Shown here: positions 18,439 to 27,549 of the stretch, piece by piece
How the letters are laid out: every line of letters starts with the position of its first letter
Position numbering within the stretch: position 1 is the stretch's first letter
NCBI GenBank assembly: GCA_016783445.1
Contig: JADHWO010000010.1
Span: 1 to 55,334 of the forward strand
Direction: 5' to 3'
Source: Candidatus Aminicenantota bacterium
GTDB taxonomy: Bacteria > Acidobacteriota > Aminicenantia > Aminicenantales > Aminicenantaceae
DNA: 55,334 bases
The notes under the pieces: generated by a model
The model's input: the letters and a program-made list of their open reading frames with translations, nothing else
Told to the model about the DNA's origin: nothing
The model's database searches: none
Program-made: the position numbers and the translations under genes

Positions 18439-18740
18439 AGGCTTGATGAATCAAGCCTTCATTTGAAAAAGAGTAAATAATCTATTTAAAAAATAGTGGG
18501 TTTGATAAATCAAACCCCTACAGATGAATCAAACTCCTACAGGAAAAATGAGATTGCCGCACTGCGTTCGCAATGACAGTACAAATTGCGAGATTGCCGC
18601 ACTGCGTTCGCAATGACAGTACAAATTGTGAGATTGCCGCACTGCGTTCGCAATGACAACTCAATTTGTGAGATTGCCGCGTCACTCCGTTCCTCGCAAT
18701 GACACATCAAATTATCAAATGTTGAAACGCGACCCCTTTT
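18439..18740. repeat. cluster of palindromes and a 40-bp tandem array
   Basis: AGGCTTGATGAATCAAGCCT (18439-18458) and GGGTTTGATAAATCAAACCC (18498-18517) are perfect palindromes. Three 40-base units beginning AGATTGCCGCACTGCGTTCG start at 18551, 18591 and 18631, and a degenerate fourth at 18671. A 39-base segment (18702-18740) recurs at 52169-52207 with two mismatches and overlaps the 3' end of the next minus-strand gene. This fills most of the 499-base gap; no gene was seen in 18216-18714. Confidence 0.85.
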
Positions 18741-19185
18741 TTATTATAAATGTTTTGCTTTCAATAAATTTATCATTCATAAAAACAACTACAGTCCACT
18801 GGCCTTCATTCTTATCTTCAGTATCAAGCTGGAGCATATCATAAGCTGTCACAACTCCAAGATATTTCTCCTCCTGATTTATTATTACATCTCCAGTATC
18901 CCGGACCATTTTATTATCAGGAGAATACCATTTCCATCTGAGGTGAATCTTTATAGAAACATCTTTTAATTTTATAAAACAGTTTATATGTTCGTCTTTA
19001 GAAGAGAATTCGGATTGAATATCTACAGGCTCGAGCAGCTCTCCGCTATCATCCATTCCTTTACATAAATGAATAAATTCAACCTGGTTATCAGGAAATA
19101 CAAGGGGGTCAGATTTAAAAGTAATACAGCTTCCCAAAAAAGTGTTTAACACGAATAAAATCACAATTATTATATTTTTTTTCAT
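18715..19185 (-). CDS. small lipoprotein of unknown function, last gene of the LptD-like operon
   Basis: The lipobox LGSC gives a lipidated Cys20. The remaining 136 residues are mostly beta strands (IKIHLRWKWYSPDNKMV, then GQWTVVVFMNDKFIESKTF), a pattern of an Ig-like domain. I do not recognise the family. Its ATG overlaps the stop of the LptD-like gene as ATGA, so it is the last of an overlapping series. Its last seven codons, including the stop, lie in a dispersed repeat also found at 52169-52207, so the native C-terminus may have been replaced. Confidence 0.7.
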   Translation of the reverse strand: MKKNIIIVILFVLNTFLGSCITFKSDPLVFPDNQVEFIHLCKGMDDSGELLEPVDIQSEFSSKDEHINCFIKLKDVSIKIHLRWKWYSPDNKMVRDTGDVIINQEEKYLGVVTAYDMLQLDTEDKNEGQWTVVVFMNDKFIESKTFIIKKGSRFNI

Positions 19186-21026
19186 CGTGGGACCAGTTCC
19201 ACCACAAATTGTTTTGAAAGGCTTCTCCAGATAAACCTTAACTGAAATTGCCCGGCTCTCCTTATTATATATAAATCAACGTTATTAATTTTTTTTAATA
19301 TAAAGTCATAATTGAGTAATGAGTGGAATTCCCAACTTCTAAATAATTCGATCGATAAATCTGCAAACGACTGCCTCCACTGGCTTTTTTTTGGGTCAAA
19401 AGAAAAAGAAAGCCACCCGTTTAATCTTTTTGAGGGATTAACTTTTAATACCGTACTTAAGTCCTGGCTGGTAGTCCCTTCAATTAGCCATGACTTAGTT
19501 TTCCGGCGTGATTGAATATTATAGAATCCTTCCAGAGATACGCCCTTCAATATCCCTTTTTTAACATTAATAATAAATCCTCCGGAAGTAAAATTTCTGT
19601 CTTCTTTCTCAACAAACTGCTCTAAAGCGATATTAAAATTCACACTAAAGCTTTTCTGAAGAAAAATGGGTTTAGTTGACAGGTTGAATACAGTATTATT
19701 ACTGTAATTGTTATCATGAATTTCCCCTCTCTGTAAGTCATTGTAAATAAATATATTATAAATACTGGCAGATAATAAGCCCCCGTAAAATTGAAAGGGA
19801 TTCAGCCCGAGTCTGAGCTGCGGTTGTGATAAGAGCTGGTCTCCAAAAAGGTCATAATTTAAATAATAATCCGTGGAAAGATTAAATATCCGGGAGCTGT
19901 ATGAAAGATTTACTCCGCCAGAGAGTATTTTTGAATAATCACCACTTTGTCCGATTTTAACCTTTGAATAGGATGAAGATAAAAGAAAATTAATCCTCTT
20001 TAAAAAAGTATTTCTATATGAAAAACTACTGAGCACTTGATTTTGGATCTCGTATTTACCGGCAAAAGAAATATTTCCTAATTTATTCGCATTTATGATT
20101 GATTGAAAACCCAGCCATGTTTCTCCTTTAAGATTTATGGGCTTGTTGTATAGAACATCTACCTGTGTATTTACCTTGTTGCCCCATTTTTTATTCAGCC
20201 ATACGCGGGTGTTCCAAAGGTTACTCGAATTATAGTTTCCGGTCAGGCCAAGATTTAAACTTTTATTAAAATTTACGGTTGTTGAGCTCATCACATCAGC
20301 CTGCCGTGGAAGTCCGGGATAATCCTTTAAAACTGAATGTTCTTCATAATTGAGCTGGGTTAAACTGTTAATCTTATTCTCTTTCTCATAAAAATAACTT
20401 GCTCTGCTTATTAAACCCTGGGTCTTTGTATACCAGATCTTATTCAAAGAAAATCCGTTATTTCTTTGATTAATCCCTCCGGATAATCTAAATTTTTTAA
20501 ATCCTAATGACTCCAATCCCTCTAAATAAAGAGTCACATTAAATCCGTAAACTTCAAAATCCTTATTTATCTGAAATAATTTACCGGTAAAATAGAGGAA
20601 TGATTTTTGAATTTTTGATAAACTTAACTCATCCAGAATATTGTTTTTAGAGAGAGGAATTTCACTGCTTTCATCTCCTATTTTTTTTACTTCAACACCT
20701 TCTTTATAACTGATAAGTTTTCCAATATTTTTTAAAGGATCAAATAAAAACTCATCACCTGAAATTATCTCATCTTCCTTTTTTAGAACAATATCCCCGT
20801 ATGCATAAAAAGTCCGGGATGTTACGTCTATCTTTATATACCGGCAAGAGACATCATAAGAAAAAAAATTGAATTTAACGTTTTCTCCATAAATCTGACG
20901 ATTATCATAACTATAAGCTAAATAGCTGCCTTCCAGCTTCATTAATACTTTCTCTGAAGCGGTTAAAGATAGAGGTAAAATAATAAAAAATATCAGAATT
21001 AAGGGAATTCTTTTTTGTTTACTCAC
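19182..21026 (-). CDS. LptD/OstA-like outer-membrane beta-barrel protein
   Basis: A signal peptide (about 1-22) precedes an OstA-like N-terminal segment (about 28-150) with YAYGDIVLKKEDEIISGDEF. A long alternating-strand barrel region follows to the end, finishing in the pattern WEFHSLLNYDFILKK and LRFIWRSLSKQFVVELVPR, like the last LptD strands. LptD inserts lipopolysaccharide into the outer membrane; here the N-terminal part is short, and no paired cysteines of E. coli LptD type are seen. It could be a specialised LptD paralogue that assembles or exports surface material made by the neighbouring giants. It is overlapped on both sides (four bases each) by lipoprotein genes, so all are one operon. 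Confidence 0.72.
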   Translation of the reverse strand: MSKQKRIPLILIFFIILPLSLTASEKVLMKLEGSYLAYSYDNRQIYGENVKFNFFSYDVSCRYIKIDVTSRTFYAYGDIVLKKEDEIISGDEFLFDPLKNIGKLISYKEGVEVKKIGDESSEIPLSKNNILDELSLSKIQKSFLYFTGKLFQINKDFEVYGFNVTLYLEGLESLGFKKFRLSGGINQRNNGFSLNKIWYTKTQGLISRASYFYEKENKINSLTQLNYEEHSVLKDYPGLPRQADVMSSTTVNFNKSLNLGLTGNYNSSNLWNTRVWLNKKWGNKVNTQVDVLYNKPINLKGETWLGFQSIINANKLGNISFAGKYEIQNQVLSSFSYRNTFLKRINFLLSSSYSKVKIGQSGDYSKILSGGVNLSYSSRIFNLSTDYYLNYDLFGDQLLSQPQLRLGLNPFQFYGGLLSASIYNIFIYNDLQRGEIHDNNYSNNTVFNLSTKPIFLQKSFSVNFNIALEQFVEKEDRNFTSGGFIINVKKGILKGVSLEGFYNIQSRRKTKSWLIEGTTSQDLSTVLKVNPSKRLNGWLSFSFDPKKSQWRQSFADLSIELFRSWEFHSLLNYDFILKKINNVDLYIIRRAGQFQLRFIWRSLSKQFVVELVPR

Positions 21027-21751
21027 TCTCTAAAGCTCAACTGATAAATTTTTCCGCTGCCATCCGCATTCCATAAATAATGTCCATCAAATGCCAGCCC
21101 TCGTGGTGACTGCCCGGGGGAGAGAAAGGTCCTTAAAACATTTCCCTCCGTTGTTAATTCGTAGATAGTAAGGTTTGAAGAATCAGATATCCAGAAACTC
21201 CCCCCATCAAAAGCTAAACCGTCCACCCGAATACCCGGATTGGAAAAAGAAGAGATTATCTCCCCTGTTTCCGGTTTAATCCTTAGTATTTTATTCGATT
21301 GATAGTCTGCTAACCATAACGAGCCCAGACCGTACTCAATGGCAGTAAAAGATCCTCTCTGTAAATTGAGCCTTTTCTGGATCTCCCCGTTTAATATATT
21401 TATCTTGTACACATCAACATATAATTCACTGCACACCCAGAGATCATTGCCATCGTAGGCTACACCTGTTGTTGCCTGCAGAGGAGATGTTAAGGCTCGA
21501 ACCTGAGCTCCACTTAACCGGTTCAGGCTGTAAAGAGTATCATTATAGCCATCAACGCTCCATATGGTACTGCCGTCCCAGCAAAGGCCCAGAGGCACAT
21601 AGGAAGGAGTTAAAATTGTGCTGACCACCTCAAAGACAACCTCCCCTGCCAGAGGGTCATAAGGATTGTCAAAAAGGCGGTCCTGACAGGAGGGATGAAG
21701 GAGGAGGCTAAAAACTATAAGATATAGTAAAAAAGAGAGTTTTATTTTCAT
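21023..21751 (-). CDS. exported beta-propeller lipoprotein
   Basis: The N-terminus ends HPSC, an imperfect lipobox (Cys22). The body is five or six repeats of a propeller blade: VPLGLCWDGSTIWSVDGYND, TTGVAYDGNDLWVCSE, FTAIEYGLGSLWLADYQSN, VDGLAFDGGSFWISDSSN and PRGLAFDGHYLWNADGSG. Such propellers resemble streptogramin-lyase/NHL folds and often bind ligands without catalysis. It overlaps the DUF5683 gene by 44 bases and the LptD-like gene by four, so expression is tightly coupled. It may be a simpler relative of the NHL domains in the giants. Confidence 0.8.
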   Translation of the reverse strand: MKIKLSFLLYLIVFSLLLHPSCQDRLFDNPYDPLAGEVVFEVVSTILTPSYVPLGLCWDGSTIWSVDGYNDTLYSLNRLSGAQVRALTSPLQATTGVAYDGNDLWVCSELYVDVYKINILNGEIQKRLNLQRGSFTAIEYGLGSLWLADYQSNKILRIKPETGEIISSFSNPGIRVDGLAFDGGSFWISDSSNLTIYELTTEGNVLRTFLSPGQSPRGLAFDGHYLWNADGSGKIYQLSFRE

Positions 21752-22202
21752 TGTGTTCTAATTTTAATTTGAGGTTTCCACTTTTTTTCTCTTTCTTTTT
21801 AACAATAATATAGATATCAATCAAATTTATAATCCAGATGCCTGCTGCCGCAAGTAAAAACTTATTCCTCCTGATATCATATTTTTCTGTTAAATTTCTG
21901 TAATTAACGGCATCAGTGGTATTATCTGCTGTTTTGTAAAGATCATAATAATCATTACTTTTATGGTTGTTTAAAAATATCTTATAGATACAGAATATTT
22001 CTGCTGATAAGAATAAGGCACCTTCCAGATATCTCTTTTCTGCAAACTGTCCCCAGCCCGGGATTAGGAGCGATTTTTGTAGAGAGGTGAATTTGCTTTC
22101 AATCTTAGATTGCTCTTTAGGCTTTTTTTCTTGACCAAAACAAGGCAAACACAAAAATATTATGGCAATTAAAGAAATAACAATTTTATTTCCTTTTTTC
22201 AT
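21708..22202 (-). CDS. DUF5683-like membrane protein
   Basis: The 164-residue protein has a signal or anchor helix (1-22), then the DUF5683 motif LLIPGWGQFAEKRYLEGALF (about 46-65), which starts the first membrane hairpin. Another helix lies near 118-136 (LLAAAGIWIINLIDIYIIV), followed by a basic tail. Function of the family is unknown. The gene overlaps the giant upstream by 17 bases and the propeller gene downstream by 44. A degraded copy of its 5' end survives below giant 3 (31887-31924), so the giant-DUF5683 pairing was once duplicated with the giant. Confidence 0.8.
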   Translation of the reverse strand: MKKGNKIVISLIAIIFLCLPCFGQEKKPKEQSKIESKFTSLQKSLLIPGWGQFAEKRYLEGALFLSAEIFCIYKIFLNNHKSNDYYDLYKTADNTTDAVNYRNLTEKYDIRRNKFLLAAAGIWIINLIDIYIIVKKKEKKSGNLKLKLEHNENKTLFFTISYSF

Positions 22203-25200
22203 TATCTTTATCTTTTTTCTTTATCTGCTTTGATTGTTTTGACGTACTCTGGACAGAAGATTTAGTATTATATAATTTCTGTATGGAGTTTTTATTAATA
22301 CTAAGATTATTATCTAAAATAGCAGGATTATTTTTGGTTAGGTGTTGTGCGCCAGTAGAAACAGGCTGGAATTTCTGTACGCGGTGATTACAAGCATCAG
22401 CCACATAGACATTGCCAGAACTGTCTACTTCTATTTGCCAAGGATAACAAAACTGGCCATCTCCGCTTCCGTTTCTCCCCCACCTGGTTAAAAAAGTCCC
22501 ATCAGAAGTGAATTTCTGGATGACGTTATTTGCCATCACATATACATTACTAGAACTGTCTACCGCTAACCCAATAACACCCTCGATTTCCCACTTGGCT
22601 ACAAACGTCCCGTCAGATGTGAATTTCTGGATGCGGTTATTACCTGTATCAGCCACATACACATAACCATCTCCGTCAACTGCTATCCCAACAGGGGAGC
22701 TAAACTGGTTATATCCACTTCCCGGGCTTCCCCATTCGAGTAAAAAAGTCCCATCAGATGTGAATTTCATAATATTGTGAAAACCAGAACTAGCCACATA
22801 CACATTACCAGAACTGTCTACCGCCAAATCACGAGGAAACTGCATCAGAACATCTGTTTCTTGTCCCCACTTAGCTAAAAAAGTCCCGTCAGATGTGAAT
22901 TTCTGGATGCGCTGATTACCATGATCAGCCACATATACATTACCAGAACTGTCTACTCCTATCCCCTGAGGACCGTCAAACTCGCCGTCCTCAGTTCCAT
23001 AACTTCCCCATTGGGTTAGAAATGTCCCTGTTGATGTGAATTTCTGGACGCGGTCATTACCATCATCACTCACATACACATTACCAGAACTGTCTACTCC
23101 TACCCCCATAGGATTGGAAAACTCTCCCTCTCCACTTCCCTGGCTCCCCCACTTGAGAACAAATTCATAGTCGAAAGTGATTTGAAATTCATCACTTTCA
23201 TCGTAAATTCCAGAGTCGCTTGCATCAGAGATCCTTACTTTATAATCTGTCCCAGGTTCATGAAAAATATCCACTCCTTCCCATGTATAAGACCCATTAT
23301 TTTCTGTGCTAGTGACAATCGTTTTCTCTAAAGTGCTTCCCTTATAAAGCTCAATTCCCACATCGCTAATTACACCTTTGGATGTCCAGGTGATTTCTTC
23401 TGAACATCCTTTAAACCAAACAGTGCTGCTTGTAGGTTCGGTAACGGTTATAGACCTATTCTCAATTGTGAATTCATCACTCTCGCTGTAAACGCCAGAG
23501 TCACTGGCATCAGAGATCCTGACTTTGTAATCTATGCCATCCGCAAGAGATGGATTTACTTCTGGCCATGTGTAAGTCCCATCATTCCCCGTGCTTGATA
23601 CAATCGTCTCTTCGAATGTGATTCCTTTATATAGATCTATTTTTACATTGCTAATCACACCAGTAGTTGTCCAGTTGATACTAGCTGAAAAACCCGGGAA
23701 CCAGGTAGTACCGCTATCAGGTATGGTTACGGTTACAGACTTCCCCTCAATCGGGAATTCATCACTTTCATCGTAAGTTCCAGACTCGCTGGCATCAGAG
23801 ATCCTTACTTTGTAATCTAAGCCATCCACAAGAGACGGAGTCACTTCTGGCCAGGTGTAAGTCCCATCATTCTCAGTGCTTGATATAATCGTTTCCTCGA
23901 ATGTGATTCCTTTATATAGATCAATTTTTACGTTACTTATCGCTCCTGTTGAAATCCATGTGATATCAACTGGATTACCCTGAGACCAAACAGTACTGCC
24001 TGTCGGTTCGGTTACGGTTACAGACTTTCCCTCAATCGTGAATTCACCACTCTCTCCATAAACAGTGGCGTCATCGATGCTGGAGATCCTTACTTTGTAA
24101 TCTGATCCATCCACAAGAGACGGAGTCACCTCTGTCCATGTATAAGTCCCATCATCCTCTGTGCTCGATACAACTGTTGCCTCCAGTGTGCTTCCTTTAT
24201 ACAGGTCGATTTTCACATTATTAGTCACACCGTTAGATGTCCACGTGATATCAGCTGAATAACCCTGGGACCAAACAGTGCTGCCTGTAGGTGCGGTAAC
24301 GGTTATAGATTTATCCGCTATCCTAAAGGTTTCACTCTCTCCATAAACACTTGAGTCATCAGTGCTGGAGATCCTTACCTTATAGTCAGTATCATCCGCA
24401 AGTAACGTATCCACCTCCGCCCATGTATATGAACCATCGTTTGCTGTGCTCGACACAATCGTTTGGTTAAAGGTGTCTCCCTTATATAGGTCAATCTTTA
24501 CATCATTGACAGTACCATTAGATGTCCAGGTGATATCTGCCGGGAAACTTCTTGCCCAAACTGTTGTGCTTGTTGGCTCTGTCACAGTGATAGATTTCTC
24601 TTCTATCGTGAAGGCATCACTATCTCCGTAAACACTGGAGTCACTGGTGCTGGAGATTCTCACCTTATAGTCAGTCCCGTCCTCAAGAGATGAGTCCACT
24701 GTCCACATATATGAGCCGTCATTCTCTGTGCTCGACACAATCGTCTGATTAAAAGTGCTCCCTTTGTACAAATCGATCTTTACATACGACAGAGCTAAGA
24801 CTCTTATATCCCCTGACGGGGTGAATTTACCATTAGATATCTGAGGAGCAACAGGGATGTTCGTTATTCCAACTCTGCTCATTCTTCTTATATCTCTTAT
24901 GTCTTTTGCTCTTATATTAAAAATATCACCTGTTCTGGCAGAGGAAGACAGCTTTTTTGAAATACCTTGAAGTTTTGATTGCTTACCTGAGAGTATTACA
25001 AACTTTTCAGTTGTTCCTGAATTCTCTAATTTTCCTCTTTCTCTGGCTTCACTATCCTGAAAATGCCTATTTTGGAAAGCCCTTCTTTGAAATGGATCTA
25101 ATACATTTCTTCCATGCTGTATTAAAGGGTCTAACCCGGCACTTGTACTAACAACACCCTGAGAACCTCCTGATCCGCTGGCCTGCCACTTTATCTCTAC

Positions 25201-25992
25201 CTCTTTTCCATTTGTCCAAACAGTACCTGATGGTATTTCGATCACTGTTATGGTAGGAAGTGTGAGCGTTGTACTAACTGTTGCTGTTTGTCCTGCTGTT
25301 ATTGAGACACTTTCTTCATAATCTTCATATCCTTCTTTAACCAGCCTTACAGTATGAGACCCCGGAGATACATCAGTTAAAGTGCAATCTGTCGTTAGCC
25401 CTGTGTCACTGCCATCAAGAAATACCTGCGCTCCTGTTGGAGTGGAATTTACCTGAATACTTCCTGTTATCGGGCTTTCTTTCTTGCTCAATAATAAGGC
25501 TGCTGCTACGCCCCCTCCTACTACTACCAGCGCTCCTATTACAAGAAGAAATCCTCCCCCACCCTTCTTTACCTTCCTCTCTGCAGCAGGTTTTGCTTTT
25601 ACTACAGGATATTCTTTAATTACACTCCAATACAATTCAAGATACCCTCTGGGGTATCTCTCTTCATCTATCTGTTTTTCTGGTTCAATCTGTAACAGAT
25701 ATCTCAAATATTGCTCTGACTCACTACTCTGTCCAAGCGCATAATAGACTACAGACAGCTGTAAATATAAGCGTGCTAAGTTTCTTTTTATTTTGACTAA
25801 TGATAATGCTCTGTTTAACTTATCAAGAGCTTCCTGGTATTTTCCATCTATATAAAGCTTCTCTGCATCATCCATTAATTTTATTCCAAGGGACTCATCG
25901 GTTGTGAGTTGAGAGATCGAATCTGAAGATATTAATAACAGGAATAAAAATAATGTGATTACACTCACTGAACGAGAATTGTTTATTCTCAT
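22186..25992 (-). CDS. giant surface protein 1: TPR, PEGA, Kre9/Ig-like repeats, NHL propeller
   Basis: The 1268-residue protein has a signal or anchor helix (about 10-28), TPR-like helices (about 33-130), and a glycine-rich hydrophobic segment (about 150-172). A PEGA domain (about 178-245) follows, then a Kre9/KNH-type Ig-like domain split by a basic insert (about 250-480). Five complete Kre9-type repeats come next (about 480-950, each with STVW, then ITWTS, VKIDLYKG and DYKVRIS), then six NHL repeats (about 955-1210: GNVYVADxGNxRIQKF) and a Lys-rich tail. It lacks the extra module seen in giants 2 and 3. It is the first gene of an overlapping operon with DUF5683, the propeller, the LptD-like barrel and a lipoprotein. 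I infer a surface sensor or adhesin; no catalytic site was seen. Confidence 0.85.
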   Translation of the reverse strand: MRINNSRSVSVITLFLFLLLISSDSISQLTTDESLGIKLMDDAEKLYIDGKYQEALDKLNRALSLVKIKRNLARLYLQLSVVYYALGQSSESEQYLRYLLQIEPEKQIDEERYPRGYLELYWSVIKEYPVVKAKPAAERKVKKGGGGFLLVIGALVVVGGGVAAALLLSKKESPITGSIQVNSTPTGAQVFLDGSDTGLTTDCTLTDVSPGSHTVRLVKEGYEDYEESVSITAGQTATVSTTLTLPTITVIEIPSGTVWTNGKEVEIKWQASGSGGSQGVVSTSAGLDPLIQHGRNVLDPFQRRAFQNRHFQDSEARERGKLENSGTTEKFVILSGKQSKLQGISKKLSSSARTGDIFNIRAKDIRDIRRMSRVGITNIPVAPQISNGKFTPSGDIRVLALSYVKIDLYKGSTFNQTIVSSTENDGSYMWTVDSSLEDGTDYKVRISSTSDSSVYGDSDAFTIEEKSITVTEPTSTTVWARSFPADITWTSNGTVNDVKIDLYKGDTFNQTIVSSTANDGSYTWAEVDTLLADDTDYKVRISSTDDSSVYGESETFRIADKSITVTAPTGSTVWSQGYSADITWTSNGVTNNVKIDLYKGSTLEATVVSSTEDDGTYTWTEVTPSLVDGSDYKVRISSIDDATVYGESGEFTIEGKSVTVTEPTGSTVWSQGNPVDITWISTGAISNVKIDLYKGITFEETIISSTENDGTYTWPEVTPSLVDGLDYKVRISDASESGTYDESDEFPIEGKSVTVTIPDSGTTWFPGFSASINWTTTGVISNVKIDLYKGITFEETIVSSTGNDGTYTWPEVNPSLADGIDYKVRISDASDSGVYSESDEFTIENRSITVTEPTSSTVWFKGCSEEITWTSKGVISDVGIELYKGSTLEKTIVTSTENNGSYTWEGVDIFHEPGTDYKVRISDASDSGIYDESDEFQITFDYEFVLKWGSQGSGEGEFSNPMGVGVDSSGNVYVSDDGNDRVQKFTSTGTFLTQWGSYGTEDGEFDGPQGIGVDSSGNVYVADHGNQRIQKFTSDGTFLAKWGQETDVLMQFPRDLAVDSSGNVYVASSGFHNIMKFTSDGTFLLEWGSPGSGYNQFSSPVGIAVDGDGYVYVADTGNNRIQKFTSDGTFVAKWEIEGVIGLAVDSSSNVYVMANNVIQKFTSDGTFLTRWGRNGSGDGQFCYPWQIEVDSSGNVYVADACNHRVQKFQPVSTGAQHLTKNNPAILDNNLSINKNSIQKLYNTKSSVQSTSKQSKQIKKKDKDNEKRK

Positions 25993-26368
25993 TTTTATAT
26001 TCCAGCCTTCTTTTTAGCTTTCTTTTTTTTCGTTATGTCCATTTCTTAATCTAATACTTAAAGAACCACTCTTTACACATTATGAATTAATATAAAATCA
26101 AAAAAGAGCAAGAAATAAACATTCATGAGTAATGTTCTTGATTCTTCTTTTTCCCAACTTCCCTTGGATGTTTTTTCTTTGTTTTTAGCCTTTACAGCTT
26201 ATAACATCGAGATAAAAAATGTCAATTTGTTTCAGGGTATTTGGAATCTTGACTCTTATTCCTGGAAATGATAGTGTTATTTTCAGTTATTCGATCCAGA
26301 TAAGTTTATTGATATTTGAAGTCAATTGGATTTTTTAATGGTGCCGAAATAAAAGTGTAGGGGGTCAA
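25993..26368. other. divergent intergenic region between giant 1 and a caspase gene
   Basis: These 376 AT-rich bases must hold the promoters for the giant 1 operon (leftward) and the caspase at 26369 (rightward). No strong -35/-10 pair, dyad or RNA motif stood out. The ribosome site TAGGGGG (26358-26364) serves the caspase. Confidence 0.5.
25995..26042 (-). CDS. possible 15-residue Lys-rich leader peptide before giant 1
   Basis: An ATG at 26042 opens a frame of 15 codons (MDITKKKKAKKKAGI) that stops two bases before the giant 1 start. Seven of 15 residues are Lys. Position and composition would fit a coupling or attenuation leader, but there is no experimental hint and AT-rich sequence makes such frames likely by chance. 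Confidence 0.2.
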   Translation of the reverse strand: MDITKKKKAKKKAGI

Positions 26369-27514
26369 ATGAACAAGAAATTTCTCTTTCCCTTACTTTA
26401 TCCGCTATCTACCAAGATGGGAAAAAAGGTAATACTTCTCTTTCTTTTAACCTCCCTAATTCTATTCTCCTCTCTTTATGCACAGCGGGGATTTAAGGTG
26501 GTGGTTAAAACCAGCGAAGGCTCGCTTGAATTATACAATCAGTACCGGGCATTGGTTATAGGGGTAGGAGATTATCTTGATTGGCCTAAACTGCCTAATG
26601 CAGTAAAAGATGCTCGAGAAGTAGCTTCAGTTCTAAAGGAAAGAGGATTTATAACAAAAATTCTTGAGAATCCTAATTATAACGGCATGAAAAGTGCTCT
26701 AAATAGTCTTATAAATCTTGAGAGCGGACCAGATGATGGAGTATTGATATATTATGCTGGACACGGGATGACTACAAGATTAGCAGATGGAAATGAGTTA
26801 GGGTATATAGTGCCTAAAGACTGTCCTCTTTTTACAAAAGATCCAATCGGTTTTTATGATAAAGCAATAAGCATGGAGGATATGCAGACTTATTCTATGC
26901 AGTTGCCATCAAAACATCTGATAGTACTCTTTGACAGTTGTTTTTCTGGTTCGATCTTTACATTAGGAAGAGCAGCCCCCGCAGATATTTCATTTAAGAC
27001 TGCAAGGCCTGTTCGCCAATACATCACTGCTGGCAGTGCTGATGAGATTGTTCCTGATAAGAGTATATTTAAGGATTGTTTTCTTGATGCGTTGAAGGGA
27101 GAAGCAGATTTAAATAACGATGGGTATGTAACTGGCTCTGAATTGGGTATGTATTTAGAAAGTAATGTGGTGAATTACAGCAGAAATGCTCAACATCCCC
27201 AGTATGGAAAGATTCGAAATCCAAAGTTGGATAAAGGTGATTTTGTTTTTATTTTAGATACAATCGAAATGAGTGAAGCAGAGGGAGCTCAATTATCCTC
27301 CCAATATGGTTTTCTGGAAATAACCTTATATCCTTTTGCTGAAGTGATAATTGATGGAAAATCAATTGGAGAAGTACCGCCCATAAGGAGAATAAAACTG
27401 TTAGAAGGGGAACATCACATCAAACTAAGAAAAAGTGAAAAGGAAATTTTTGAAGAAACAATTCATATAGAAGCTAACAAAATAAAAATATTTCATCACG
27501 TATTTAAGAAATAA
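26369..27514 (+). CDS. exported caspase-like peptidase with EF-hand-like loop and PEGA domain
   Basis: A signal peptide (about 17-38, ending LYAQ) is preceded by 16 extra residues from the chosen start; the inner ATG at 26417 would give a more ordinary signal but has no ribosome site. The caspase domain (about 58-290) has catalytic His132 in YYAGHG and Cys191 in DSCFSG. The loop at 247-258 (DLNNDGYVTGSE) fits the EF-hand consensus at all ligand positions. A PEGA domain closes the protein (about 313-375: ITLYPFAEVIIDGKSIGEVP). PEGA usually packs against cell-surface polymers. It converges with giant 2, and the same last 50 bases recur as a relic at 31753-31802. Its closest local relative is the caspase at 35685. 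Confidence 0.9.
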   Translation: MNKKFLFPLLYPLSTKMGKKVILLFLLTSLILFSSLYAQRGFKVVVKTSEGSLELYNQYRALVIGVGDYLDWPKLPNAVKDAREVASVLKERGFITKILENPNYNGMKSALNSLINLESGPDDGVLIYYAGHGMTTRLADGNELGYIVPKDCPLFTKDPIGFYDKAISMEDMQTYSMQLPSKHLIVLFDSCFSGSIFTLGRAAPADISFKTARPVRQYITAGSADEIVPDKSIFKDCFLDALKGEADLNNDGYVTGSELGMYLESNVVNYSRNAQHPQYGKIRNPKLDKGDFVFILDTIEMSEAEGAQLSSQYGFLEITLYPFAEVIIDGKSIGEVPPIRRIKLLEGEHHIKLRKSEKEIFEETIHIEANKIKIFHHVFKK

Positions 27515-27549
27515 AGAAGCAACAGGTTTATTACTTCTTTGCACTTTTT

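Noticed and set aside
18439-18704. possible CRISPR array
   Set aside because: The 40-base units are directly adjacent with no unique spacers, and there are no cas genes in the window.
27513-27540. AAAGAAG / CTTCTTT stem between the convergent caspase and giant 2 genes
   Set aside because: Seven AT-rich base pairs with a 14-base loop are too weak to call a terminator.
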